Source: an uncultured Caldilineaceae bacterium (GTDB lineage: Bacteria > Chloroflexota > Anaerolineae > Caldilineales > Caldilineaceae). From it: a stretch of DNA of 64,000 nucleotides. The notes under the pieces were generated by a model that had not been told where the DNA came from, searched no databases, and saw nothing but the letters and a program-made list of their open reading frames with translations. The position numbers and the translations under genes were made by a program. Numbering within the stretch: the stretch's first letter is position 1; every line of letters begins with the position of its first letter. The DNA is taken from contig OX638330.1 in NCBI GenBank assembly GCA_951812725.1, forward strand, positions 558,001-622,000. Direction: 5' to 3'. Of this stretch, positions 8,578 to 16,714 are shown piece after piece.

Positions 8578-9084
8578 TCACTTTCTTGGATTCTCATGAA
8601 GTTGCTTTTCCATTTCGACCGCCGTTAGCGCAATTCCCTCCAACTCCTCCTCTTTGCGAGATGCCTCTCTGAATCCATGTTTACGGTAGAATGCCAGACC
8701 TTTCTCGTTCTGCGCTTCTACCTCAAGGACGAGTTTCTGCGCTCCGGGAAATGCGGCTACGCAGGCATCCAAGAGCTTGCCACCGATGCCTTGGCGCTGG
8801 GAGCCGGGCAATACGTACAGGCGTCCAATGCTTACGATTTCGTCGCTTGGTCTGCCTGCTGTCAAAAGCCCGACGATAGCGCCCTGGTCGTCTTTGGCGA
8901 CGTGGAAAAACACGCGGTCATTCTCTATCTCAGCGGCCAGCGTTTCAGGGCTGTGCCAGAGAGCCGTCACTTTTTGGATCACATCGGGGGGTAGGAAAGG
9001 GCCATATGTGTCGGTCCAAGTTAGGCTGAGGACCTGCTTTATCTCGGACACCTCGTCAACTTTAGCGGGTTGAACTGTAATCAT
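8578..9084 (-). CDS. GNAT N-acetyltransferase
   Basis: 168 residues with a single GNAT domain. The acetyl-CoA pyrophosphate loop RQGIGGK follows the strand GRLYVLPGSQ, and NEKGLAFYRKHGFRE is the conserved C-terminal motif. The acceptor is unknown. It is oriented like the operon to its left but about 60 bases upstream of its first gene. It is not closely related to the two GNAT duplicates at 9119 and 10277. Confidence 0.85.
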   Translation of the reverse strand: MITVQPAKVDEVSEIKQVLSLTWTDTYGPFLPPDVIQKVTALWHSPETLAAEIENDRVFFHVAKDDQGAIVGLLTAGRPSDEIVSIGRLYVLPGSQRQGIGGKLLDACVAAFPGAQKLVLEVEAQNEKGLAFYRKHGFREASRKEEELEGIALTAVEMEKQLHENPRK

Positions 9085-9118
9085 ACGTGTTTATTGCCAG
9101 AGGCACAGGCCAGGCAGG

Positions 9119-9697
9119 CTAACTGTGGCCTGCAGGCCACTTTTCGGGCGTAAAGGGCCAGCCGAGTTTGGCGCAGACGTTGCGCCAGCGTTCCTCCATG
9201 TCGGGCAGAAAGAGGAGGGGCACCCACCCCAGTCTAAGATAGATGCTGAGGGCGGCTAAACGCCAATCTTCGGTGTTGAGATAGATATTTTTGTAGCCGA
9301 ACTCGAGCAGTCGGCGTACTACGGCAGCGCTAATGGCCATGCCCAAGCCCTTGCCGGCATGGTCGGGGTGGCCGGCGAGCCAGCCGAGGGAGCCGCCGAA
9401 AGGGTGGAGAGCATCGGGCCTGTGATGGGCTATGGCGGTCGTAACCATTTGGCCGTCGGTCTCATCCACGATCAGGAACCAGCCGTCCGGCAGAACCATG
9501 TCGCGCCAAGGCTTCATGACCTCGTCGTCCCAATGGCCGAAACCGGCCAGGCCCATTAGCTGGTAGAAGCCGGCTTCTTCGCCGGGTTGGAATGTGCGCA
9601 GTTTATAGCCGACGGGAAGGTGGACGGCGGGCGGCGAGTTGAGTAGATCTGCGGGCCAGATCATTTTCAGGCCTTCCTTCTCGTTTTCTTCGCTCAC
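9119..9697 (-). CDS. GNAT-like acetyltransferase, duplicate copy 1
   Basis: 192 residues with a GNAT fold. GWLAGHPDHAGKGLGMAIS is the acetyl-CoA-binding loop, and the C-terminal half ends NVCAKLGWPFTPEKWPAG. It has the same length as the gene at 10277 and is similar to it throughout, including the start MSEE and the ends, so the two are paralogues from a recent duplication. Between them lie CACGAAGG repeats and a MITE-like insertion. Substrate unknown. Confidence 0.83.
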   Translation of the reverse strand: MSEENEKEGLKMIWPADLLNSPPAVHLPVGYKLRTFQPGEEAGFYQLMGLAGFGHWDDEVMKPWRDMVLPDGWFLIVDETDGQMVTTAIAHHRPDALHPFGGSLGWLAGHPDHAGKGLGMAISAAVVRRLLEFGYKNIYLNTEDWRLAALSIYLRLGWVPLLFLPDMEERWRNVCAKLGWPFTPEKWPAGHS

Positions 9698-9802
9698 GTC
9701 TACTCTTTCCTGGTTCCCGTTAACACACTAAGTCTCTTTGAGATTTGTCTGAACTGACATTTGCGGGATTGGGATGTGGTCTGTCTGCGGACGGTCATGA
9801 AT

Positions 9803-9913
9803 GGCCGCTAAGAACACCTTTTTCCACGAAGGGCCGCGAAGGGCCGCTAAGAACACCCCTTTTATCCACGAAGGGCCACGAAGGGCCACGAAGGACCGCT
9901 AAGAACACCTTTT
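9803..9913. repeat. CACGAAGGGCC/AAGAACACCTTTT repeat block
   Basis: Short imperfect repeats built from CCACGAAGGGCCGCGAAG and AAGAACACCTTTT alternate here. The block resumes at about 10203 after the inserted MITE-like element. Similar blocks occur at 15959-16020 and 38796-39010, always between genes. No coding potential is apparent. The unit length is irregular and there are no conserved spacers. Confidence 0.75.
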
Positions 9914-10198
9914 GTAACTACTAAGCCACATTACTTGACCAGCCAGTCATCCTTGGAACCATTCAGGCTCTTGGTGACGGAACTTGTGTACAGCCGCCGC
10001 CATGCTCGCCAGCCGGCACGTTGCGATGAAGGCACACGGTCGGTGAGGCATGTTTTTGTAGGGGGGCGTTGCGGGGGCGCAGCCCCTGCACAAGGGAGGG
10101 CCGAAGGCCCGACCGCCCAAAATACAACAGTGAGGGGAGAAAGAACACCTTTGCTCCTCTCGTTCAGGGTTGCGAATCAGTTGCGGCTGAGTAGTTAC
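9914..10198. mobile_element. MITE-like element, copy 1 (with 8-bp target duplication)
   Basis: 285 bp. The left end GTAACTACTAAGCCACA and the reverse complement of the right end GTAACTACTCAGCCGCA match at 15 of 17 positions. It is flanked on both sides by CACCTTTT (9906-9913 and 10199-10206), a perfect 8-bp direct repeat expected for a target-site duplication. Inside are two GC hairpins: TGC-GGGGC/GCCCC-GCA near 10070, and GGGCC-GAA-GGCCC near 10100. It encodes no protein. The 5'-GTAA ends and 8-bp duplication resemble what is known for IS66-family elements, so IS66-driven mobilisation is plausible but inferred. Confidence 0.8.
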
Positions 10199-10276
10199 CA
10201 CCTTTTTTTTCACGAAGGGCCACAAAGAACACCTTTCTGTCCGTTGCTCCATGACACAGTATACAGGTCGGACGGG

Positions 10277-10855
10277 CTAGCTGTGGCCCGCAGGCCACTC
10301 CTCGGGCGTGAAGGGCCAGTTGAGGTTGGCGCAGACATTGCGCCAGCGTTCCTCCATGTCGGGCATATAGAGTAATGGGATCCACCCCTGCCTCAGGTAA
10401 ATGCTCAAGGCGGGCAGGCGCCAGTCGTCTGTGTTGAGGAAGATGTTTTTGTAGCCGGCTTCGAGCAGGCGGCGCACGACAGCCGAGCACACAGTCATGC
10501 CCAACCCTTTGCCGGTGTGCTCGGGATGTCCGGCGACCCAGCCCAGTTCGCCGCCAAAAGGGTGGATGTCCTGGGGTCGGTGGTTGGCCATGGCGGTGGC
10601 GACGATCATGCTGCTGGCGCGATGCTCGATCAGAAACCAGCCGTCGGGCAGGACATGAACGAGCCAAGGTCGCAAAATTTCTTCATTCCAGCGGGTGAAT
10701 CCGGCCAGGTCCATGACATCGTAGAAGCCCTCTTCGTCGCCGGGGCGGTAGGTGCGCATGGTATAGCCAATCGGCACGTGCACTGCGGGCGGCGAGCCGA
10801 GCAGCTGCTCGGGCCAGATCATTTTGAGCTGTTCCTTCTTTCTTTCCTCGCTCAT
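10277..10855 (-). CDS. GNAT-like acetyltransferase, duplicate copy 2
   Basis: 192 residues, paralogue of the gene at 9119. It shares the N-terminus (MSEE-KE-LKMIWP), the acetyl-CoA loop GWVAGHPEHTGKGLGM and the C-terminus ANLNWPFTPEEWPAG. It was probably the donor or the product of a local duplication. The downstream region is filled by repeats and a MITE-like element rather than an operon partner. Function beyond acyl transfer is unknown. Confidence 0.83.
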   Translation of the reverse strand: MSEERKKEQLKMIWPEQLLGSPPAVHVPIGYTMRTYRPGDEEGFYDVMDLAGFTRWNEEILRPWLVHVLPDGWFLIEHRASSMIVATAMANHRPQDIHPFGGELGWVAGHPEHTGKGLGMTVCSAVVRRLLEAGYKNIFLNTDDWRLPALSIYLRQGWIPLLYMPDMEERWRNVCANLNWPFTPEEWPAGHS

Positions 10856-10860
10856 GCGAA

Positions 10861-10960
10861 TTATCCTTTGATTCCGGTAATCACTATTCTCTGCAAGAAG
10901 GTGCGCTGGGTCACGAAAAAGATAGCGATTGGCACCAGGGTCGACAGGAATTCGGAAGAA
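10861..10960 (-). pseudogene. MalG-type ABC permease, C-terminal relic 1
   Basis: On the minus strand the segment encodes LSTLVPIAIFFVTQRTFLQR followed by IVITGIKG and a TAA at 10861-10863. This is the invariant tail of MalG-type sugar ABC permeases; compare the intact gene at 28575, which ends IFQKNFVRGIALTGLKG. Upstream of about 10960 the similarity stops and there is no start. Only the last 30-35 residues of a roughly 280-residue protein survive. It lies directly downstream of a Gfo gene, as in sugar-uptake operons, so a transporter operon was probably lost here. Confidence 0.75.
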
Positions 10961-10990
10961 TCCCGAACCGCGCCGGATTCCTCCTTCTCG

Positions 10991-12004
10991 CTAAGTCACG
11001 TCTGCGACCTTCGCCGGCAGTCCGGTGCGGATCGAATCCCAGCAGGCCGACGCGGTGGCTATGACTTTGGCGCCGGTGACTTCGTCGATAAGAGGCCGGG
11101 TGTCGTTACTGAGACATTCTTCAAAGTGGCGCATGTAGCGCAATACCTCGCCTCCATGCCCGGCTTCACGTCTGAATTCCAGCTTCATCTCCGGCTGCCA
11201 CTCGATTTTGTCGAGAACCAGGTGGTCGTTGACAAAGGAACCTTTGTCGCCGTAGATGCCCAGCCCCTGCATTGGCAGAGGCGGCTCAACTAGCCCGTAT
11301 ACCGCGAATATACGGGCGATAACGCCGGACTGGAAGCGGAGGTTGATCAAGAAATTGTCGTGCTTGTCGGCGGGATAGCGATCGTCCATGTGGCTGCAGG
11401 AGGCATAGACGAACACCTCATCGACATCGCCGAAGAACCAGCTGAGCAGGTCGATTGGATGGCAGGCGCCGCCGTAGAGCCAGTCCTGCGGGGCCTCGTG
11501 GCGCCAGGGGGTGCGGTCCATCACCGGGCGCATGTCGTGGACGTAGTGGGCCTCGGCGAACAGCGGGCGCCCGAGGTCGCCGTCTTCGTACAGTTTATGC
11601 GCGGCCATGAAGCGGGGCACGAAGCGGCTGGTCTGGCCGACCAGGAATTTTATGTTGTTGGCCTGCACCAGCTGCACGACCCGCCGGGCCTGCTCGAGCG
11701 AGACCACCATCGGTTTGGTGCAGATGATGTGTTTGCCGGCGGCGGCGGCGGCTTCGATATGCTCGATGTGCAGATGGTCGGGCGAATAGATGCCGACCAT
11801 GTCGATATCGGGCCGCGCTACCAGTTCGCGGTAATCGTCGGTGATATGCAAGCCCCCGTGCTGACTACCCAGCTTCTGCAATCGCGCCGTGTCACTGTCG
11901 CACAGGGCGCGCACCTCCATCTGCGAGGTTGCATCGTCGTTGACCAACAGCATGTTGGCGCCCATGCCCAGGCCGATTACGCCTACTCCGATATCTTTAG
12001 CCAT
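10991..12004 (-). CDS. Gfo/Idh/MocA oxidoreductase
   Basis: 337 residues from the ATG at 12004, chosen because GGGAGG lies just upstream and the Rossmann strand (IGVGVIGLGMGANM) then starts at the usual distance. The catalytic-lysine segment is CTKPM rather than EKP, a variant shared with the paralogue at 14605, along with FLVGQTSRF and GGACHPIDLLSWF. Predicted NAD(P)-dependent sugar dehydrogenase. It is flanked on both sides by relics of MalG-type permeases, so its operon has been eroded. Confidence 0.87.
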   Translation of the reverse strand: MAKDIGVGVIGLGMGANMLLVNDDATSQMEVRALCDSDTARLQKLGSQHGGLHITDDYRELVARPDIDMVGIYSPDHLHIEHIEAAAAAGKHIICTKPMVVSLEQARRVVQLVQANNIKFLVGQTSRFVPRFMAAHKLYEDGDLGRPLFAEAHYVHDMRPVMDRTPWRHEAPQDWLYGGACHPIDLLSWFFGDVDEVFVYASCSHMDDRYPADKHDNFLINLRFQSGVIARIFAVYGLVEPPLPMQGLGIYGDKGSFVNDHLVLDKIEWQPEMKLEFRREAGHGGEVLRYMRHFEECLSNDTRPLIDEVTGAKVIATASACWDSIRTGLPAKVADVT

Positions 12005-12082
12005 CGTGCCTCCCAATGTGAGGATTACAGTTTGACGTCTGAGCAGCAATGAAAGAGAGTCGCCTGGCAGCTTTCCCCCATG

Positions 12083-12240
12083 TCAGCCCTCAATGCCGGT
12101 TAAGGCAATGCCTTAACCAGATTGCGCTGGAAGATGAAGAAGACGATGAGCGGGGGGATAAGGGTGAGCAAGGAGCTGGCCATGACCTTGGAGTAGTCGA
12201 ACCAGCCGAATGAGTTGCCGATGCCGCGCAGGGCTGGCGG
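12083..12240 (-). pseudogene. MalG-type ABC permease, C-terminal relic 2 (frameshifted)
   Basis: The minus strand encodes GIGNSFGWFDYSKVMASSLL followed by TLIPPLIVFFIFQRNLVK. After one missing base near 12103, the expected IALTGIEG and a TGA at 12083-12085 follow in another frame. Without the frameshift correction the frame stops early after LVKALP. This is the tail of a second sugar ABC permease, not the same sequence as relic 1. Upstream of about 12240 no permease sequence remains. Confidence 0.78.
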
Positions 12241-12449
12241 CAACTCTCCGGGAGCATCCGGCCGCCGGCTGCAGGGTCGTCCTCGCGGGGGCTCATCTTG
12301 ATCCCGTCTTGACCAGCTGTGAGGAGGAGAACGCTGAATCACAGTACACAGTGCCAGGGCATCAGCAAGTGACAAAGTGGTGAGGAACGGGCCGCCCACC
12401 GGGATACCAACCGGCGGTGGGATGAGGCGGTAGTTGGTCAGCTTCATCG

Positions 12450-14219
12450 TCAGGGCTTTTCCTCATTGGCAGCGTTTTCAGTGGCACCGGCCTCGCTCTC
12501 CTCGTCATCGCTTTCGGTTTCTGATTCGTCTTCGTTTACGGCAGCGTTTTCGGGGGTAGTGGCCTCACTCTCCTCGTCACTGGCTTCGGTTTCCGATTCT
12601 TCTTTGTTATCGGCCGCGGGCACAGTTATCCGCGGGACGAGTTGAAAAATTTTGCCGAGAGCATAGCCGGTGGCGTAGAGGTTGCCGGTTTCGTCAGAAC
12701 CGATGCTGCTTATTGCCGTGCGTGCGTCTACGAGAAAGGTACTTTGCCACCTGTCTCCTTTACGCTGCAGTCCCCAGATGCTGCCTCTGCAAAAGTCGGC
12801 GTATACGAAGAATGACGACATGACGGCACCGCCGACAATGACGCATCTCCCCTGTCCTTGTTCGTAGACGGAGACGGGATAGACTAAGTTTTCCACGTTG
12901 CAAGACCAGATGCAGTAGTTTCCCTGCCAGAGATTATATCCGTAGTTTTCTCCTCCAACGCTGTCCGCGTCCTGAAAATTGACCTCCTCTCGCTTATTTT
13001 GGCCGGCGTCAGGGATGAAGAGCGCGCCGGTCTGCCGGTCGAAGGCAATTCCCCAGGGATTGCGCAGTCCCAGAGCCCAGATTTCAGGGCGGAAACCGTC
13101 AACGCCTACAAACGGATTGCTGGGGGGAATGTCGTAGGGTTTGCCGCCAGATTCCACATCGATGCGCAGGAGCTTGCCCAGCAACGTACCGGGATCCTGT
13201 GGATTCAGCCAGTTCTGGTCGCCGCCGCCGCCATCGCCGCTGCCGATATACAGGTAGCCGTCATTGGGGCCGAACGACATAGAGCCGCCATTGTGACTCT
13301 GATGCTTCTGGACGATGGTAAGCAGGACCTCTTCGCTGTCGGGATCGGCAATGTTGGGGTTGGAGGTGGTCTTGAAGCGGCTGATAACTGTCTCGTCTGG
13401 ATTTGTATAACTCACATAGAAGTGCTTGTCGTCGGGATAGGTTGGCGGGAAGACGATATTGTAGAGGCCTTGTTCGCCACAACATTTGACACGGTCTGAG
13501 ATATCGAGGAAGGGCTCGTCATTGATAGCGCCGTCCTTGAGGATGCGAATCCGCCCTTTGTGTTCGACGACGAAAATCCGGCCGCTGCCATCGCCAGCGT
13601 GCGTTGCCTGGACGGGCAACTCAAAGCCGGAGGCAGTCTCGTTGAGTTTCCAATCGCCGAACTCGATGGCGTTGAATACCTTGACTTCGTACCATCCAAC
13701 CCAGCCCTTACTCTGTGTGGTCAGGATGTATACCCTGTTGATGCGTCGCGGGGGATCGATAAAGACTTCGAGTATCTGTCCGTCCTCGGTTTGAATATTT
13801 TCAAATCGTTTATAGGGCGTCGCGGTGTGGGAATCATCTCCCAACCAGAGTTCATGTGTTGTCAAGCCGGCTTCGCTCTGCGTAACAGCCAATTCGATTT
13901 TGCTCACCAGATGGAAATCATCGAATTCAATTGCGAGCCAGTGGGGTGCGTAGTCCTGCGCAGTCCACAGTGTTTCCATGTCGCCGTCAGACACATTTTC
14001 CAGGTCAGGGTTATTTGCGGAAGCGTCCACGCTTCCCATCGCCGCGATGTTTACTCCCTGCACAGTCAGGCGGGACTGCGGCGTTGGTGTTGCGATAGTT
14101 TCGGACTGCGGCGTTGGCGTTGCGACAGTTTCGGACTGGGCACTGGCTGGGCGGCAAATAGTAACCAAGAGCAATAACCCTGTGAAGAATACAAGGGGGA
14201 ATGTGACACGTTGGATCAA
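12450..14219 (-). CDS. Secreted PQQ-type sugar dehydrogenase with N-terminal discoidin-like domain
   Basis: 589 residues. A signal peptide (hydrophobic to about residue 27, ending ASAQ) is followed by a short repeated linker, SETVATPTPQ/SETIATPTPQ. Residues about 50-185 look like an F5/8 type C (discoidin) carbohydrate-binding module (NVSDGDMETLWTA, HWLAIEFD). Residues about 190-525 are a six-bladed GSDH/aldose sugar dehydrogenase domain with HQSHNGGSMSFGP, GSGDGG, LGLRNPWGIAFD and DAGQNKREEVN. The tail is a strongly acidic Glu/Ser/Asp repeat. Expected to oxidise sugars outside the cytoplasm; the PQQ source is not encoded nearby. Confidence 0.85.
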   Translation of the reverse strand: MIQRVTFPLVFFTGLLLLVTICRPASAQSETVATPTPQSETIATPTPQSRLTVQGVNIAAMGSVDASANNPDLENVSDGDMETLWTAQDYAPHWLAIEFDDFHLVSKIELAVTQSEAGLTTHELWLGDDSHTATPYKRFENIQTEDGQILEVFIDPPRRINRVYILTTQSKGWVGWYEVKVFNAIEFGDWKLNETASGFELPVQATHAGDGSGRIFVVEHKGRIRILKDGAINDEPFLDISDRVKCCGEQGLYNIVFPPTYPDDKHFYVSYTNPDETVISRFKTTSNPNIADPDSEEVLLTIVQKHQSHNGGSMSFGPNDGYLYIGSGDGGGGDQNWLNPQDPGTLLGKLLRIDVESGGKPYDIPPSNPFVGVDGFRPEIWALGLRNPWGIAFDRQTGALFIPDAGQNKREEVNFQDADSVGGENYGYNLWQGNYCIWSCNVENLVYPVSVYEQGQGRCVIVGGAVMSSFFVYADFCRGSIWGLQRKGDRWQSTFLVDARTAISSIGSDETGNLYATGYALGKIFQLVPRITVPAADNKEESETEASDEESEATTPENAAVNEDESETESDDEESEAGATENAANEEKP

Positions 14220-14381
14220 ATTTCTAACCTCCGATGTGACGCTAGGATTTCGTTATGTGGAGCGGTAAAGGATGGACTGATTTTGACGGCCTGTTCTCCT
14301 GTATTTTCAGAAAGATACGTCCGTGTCAGGGTACGCAGACGGGGAACAGGAATGCCCTGCAGTCCGGCCTGCCGAGGCGCG

Positions 14382-14528
14382 CTAGAAGAACCACTCCACC
14401 TTTTCTGACCTGCCAGTTTGCGCGGAGATGAGGCCGGCTTCACAGACGGCGACGTTGTTGGCGCCCGCGGCGGCAACATGGGCGCAGTGCAGGCCCGCTC
14501 CTCCCGAGCCGCAGATAAGAAATCTCAC
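14382..14528 (-). pseudogene. Gfo/Idh/MocA gene reduced to its two ends
   Basis: A 48-codon frame starts at a GTG (14528) with a GGAG-type site upstream and stops at TAG (14382-14384). The first half is a Rossmann N-terminus, RFLICGSGGAGLHCAHVAAA. After AVCE it jumps to EAGLISAQTGRSEKVEWF, which matches the extreme C-terminus of this family. About 300 residues are missing from the middle while start and stop are kept in one frame. It cannot be a working dehydrogenase. Confidence 0.7.
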
Positions 14529-14604
14529 GGGCGACGACCCTCCGTCTCCTTCCAAAGCATGTGGGGCGGGACAACTGAAGGCGGCCCCATTGGCTGATCA
14601 GACA

Positions 14605-15666
14605 TCAGAAATCGTTGAACACGTCGACGGCGTTGCCGGTGCGGATTGACTCCCAGGCGGCGACGCCGGCGGCGACCGATTTGGCGCCGTCGAGGACGCC
14701 GGGCGAAGGATCCTTGTCGTTGTCGAGGCAGTCCTGGAAGTGGCGCATGTAGCGGATTACGGTGGCGCCGTGTCCGTAGGCGCTGAGATCGGTTTCGGCG
14801 TCGTAAGGGGTCGTCTCCACGCCCTCTCCTATTTTTTCGTCCAGCACGACGCGGATTTCGCCGGGCTCGTTGTCGGTGTATTCACCTTGCAGACTGCCCT
14901 GTGTGCCGTAGACGCCGTAGTGCATCATCGGCGTTGGCGGATGGACGATTCCGTAAAGGCCGGAGACGCGGCCGATGACGCCGGAAGTGAATTCGACGTT
15001 GAGGAAGAAGTTGTCCTGAATGGGGTAGTCGGGGGTCAGGCCGCCCTTGTTGGCGATGGCGTGGACCCTCTTGATGTCGCCGCCGAAGGCGCGGATGACG
15101 TCGATGCTGTGGACGCAGCCGCCGAACATGAAGTCCTGGGGCATGTGCAGGCGCCAGGGTGTAAATTCGTAGATCGGGCGCATGTCGTGCAGGTAGAAGC
15201 TTTCGAGGGCGATCAGGCTGCCGAGGTGGCCGTCATCGTAGCGCTTTTTGGCATCGAGGAACTGGCGGTCGAAGCGCATGGTCTGGCCGACGAGGAATTT
15301 GGCGCCGGTTTCACGGACGAGGTCGACGAGGCGGCGGGCGTCCTCCAGGGTGGTGACCATGGGCTTGGTGCACATGACGTGCTTGCTGTTTTCGAGGGCA
15401 CCGATGCAGGACTCGGCGTGGAGGGCGTCGGGTGAGTAGACGCAGACCACGTCGACGTCGTCGCGGGCGACAATGTCGCGATAATCTGTGCTCCAGTAGG
15501 GGATGTTGAACTGGCGGGCGGCCTGCTCGAGGACGTCGGGGCGGCGGGCGCAGGCGGCGGTGATGGTGTAGCGCAGGTCGGGCTCGTCCTGGAGCATGGT
15601 CATGGTTGATGCCATGTTGGCGGGGCCCAGGCCGATGATGCCGAGGCGGATGGGAGAACCGTTCAT
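14605..15666 (-). CDS. Gfo/Idh/MocA oxidoreductase
   Basis: 353 residues beginning MNGSPIRLGIIGLGPANMAS, with the Rossmann loop present. It has CTKPMVTTLEDARRLVDL in place of EKP, FLVGQTMRF, and GGCVHSIDVIRAFGG in the substrate domain. This is the closest relative in the window of the gene at 10991 (same CTKPM, LHDMRP, YMRHF motifs). Likely a cytoplasmic NAD(P)-dependent sugar or sugar-acid dehydrogenase. The next gene downstream is the remnant at 14382. Confidence 0.88.
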   Translation of the reverse strand: MNGSPIRLGIIGLGPANMASTMTMLQDEPDLRYTITAACARRPDVLEQAARQFNIPYWSTDYRDIVARDDVDVVCVYSPDALHAESCIGALENSKHVMCTKPMVTTLEDARRLVDLVRETGAKFLVGQTMRFDRQFLDAKKRYDDGHLGSLIALESFYLHDMRPIYEFTPWRLHMPQDFMFGGCVHSIDVIRAFGGDIKRVHAIANKGGLTPDYPIQDNFFLNVEFTSGVIGRVSGLYGIVHPPTPMMHYGVYGTQGSLQGEYTDNEPGEIRVVLDEKIGEGVETTPYDAETDLSAYGHGATVIRYMRHFQDCLDNDKDPSPGVLDGAKSVAAGVAAWESIRTGNAVDVFNDF

Positions 15667-16155
15667 TTCTTACGCCTCCTCACAGCGAATAGCTGCAGCG
15701 CGATTTTGCGGGCGGTCTATGAATTGAAAAGAGTTCGCAACTGGTCTCCTGGCCGCTGGATGAGATGGTGAGGGCTGTGAATGCAACTGGCGGCATTTTT
15801 GCGGTGCGGGCTGCAAACAAGATGAAGTGAAGTGGGCAGAGGAGATGTCTACCGAGAACGGCGCGTGAAAGAAGCCGTTGCCAAGATTTACATACGGTAC
15901 AGGGTCTGGTTTCACAGAAGAATAGTGGAATGCGGGGCTGTTGTCAAACGGGATCCAGTGGGCCGCGAAGGACCACGAAGAACACCTTTTTTCCGCGAAG
16001 GGCCGCGAAGAACACTTTTCTGGGTGGCAATGATATTGGTCGGAGAATAGGAGAATCGGGCGAGAAACGGTCTGATTCTGATTGTGTGCGTCCTGTTTGT
16101 TGTTACTTTTCGAACTGTTATTTCTAAGTGTCTACAACTCTTAGTCGGGCCAACT
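15667..16155. other. Intergenic, repeat-containing, no gene seen
   Basis: No convincing gene. 15959-16020 holds a short CACGAAGG/AAGAACACC repeat block. The roughly 70 bases after it (TCTGGGTGGCAATGATATTGG and onward) resemble the sequence after the block at 39010. The order of repeat block, shared spacer, then MITE-like element is therefore the same at both places. Confidence 0.6.
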
Positions 16156-16464
16156 GCAACTTCTGAGGCGGGTGGCAGTGGTTGTCTTGACCTGTGTTTC
16201 ATGCCCGCCGCCATCGGGGCCATTTGGTAGTGTATTGGGTTGGCCGCCGGCACCTTGCTTGAGCCGCAACGCTGGTATGAAGGCGTATGGTCGGTGAGCG
16301 ATGGTTTTGGAGGGGGGCGTTGCGGGGGCGCAGCCCCTGCACAAGGGAGGGCCGAAGGCCCGACCGCCCATATAACACATGAGAGAGTGCAGAGAGGCGA
16401 GGATAGAGAGGGCACCGTGGGTCGGTCTGCATGATGGGGGCAAGGGTTGCGGCTCATGCGAATG
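16156..16464. mobile_element. MITE-like element, copy 2
   Basis: About 309 bp. The core (16312-16370) is the same double hairpin as copy 1, preceded by the shared GGTCGGTGAG and GTTGTCTTGACC segments. The left end (GCAACTTCTGAGGCGG) and right end (TGCGGCTCATGCG) are decayed versions of the terminal repeats. The right end overlaps the last codons and the TGA of the terminase remnant at 16454, so the insertion appears to have supplied that stop codon. Confidence 0.65.
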
Positions 16465-16714
16465 CCAATCTGCATGACACGTGCGTAGTAACGGCGTAGC
16501 GGAGAGCGTCGCAGGTGTCGTCGCCGCCGAAGCCGAATTGGGATGGGCGGTCGGGGCGGTCGCAGAGGCGGGCGGCTGCGTGGAATTTGAGCTGTTTGCG
16601 TTGGGGGACGTAGCCGGCGGCGACGAAGCTTTCGAGTTGTTCGGGCGGGAAGTTGAGCGGGCGCGCGGCTTTTCCGAGACCGTCAAGTATATGTTTTCTT
16701 GGTTTGCTCTTCAT
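16454..16714 (-). pseudogene. Terminase large subunit with internal deletion
   Basis: 86 residues from an ATG at 16714 that overlaps the end of the small-subunit gene. Residues 1-65 look like a TerL N-terminus, with LNFPPEQLESFVAAGY and RKQLKFHAAARLC leading into QFGFGG, the start of the Walker A region. The next residues, DDTCDALRYAV, match the conserved C-terminal nuclease-domain end (DDxxDALRY). The ATPase and nuclease core, several hundred residues, is missing in frame. It cannot package DNA. Confidence 0.62.
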
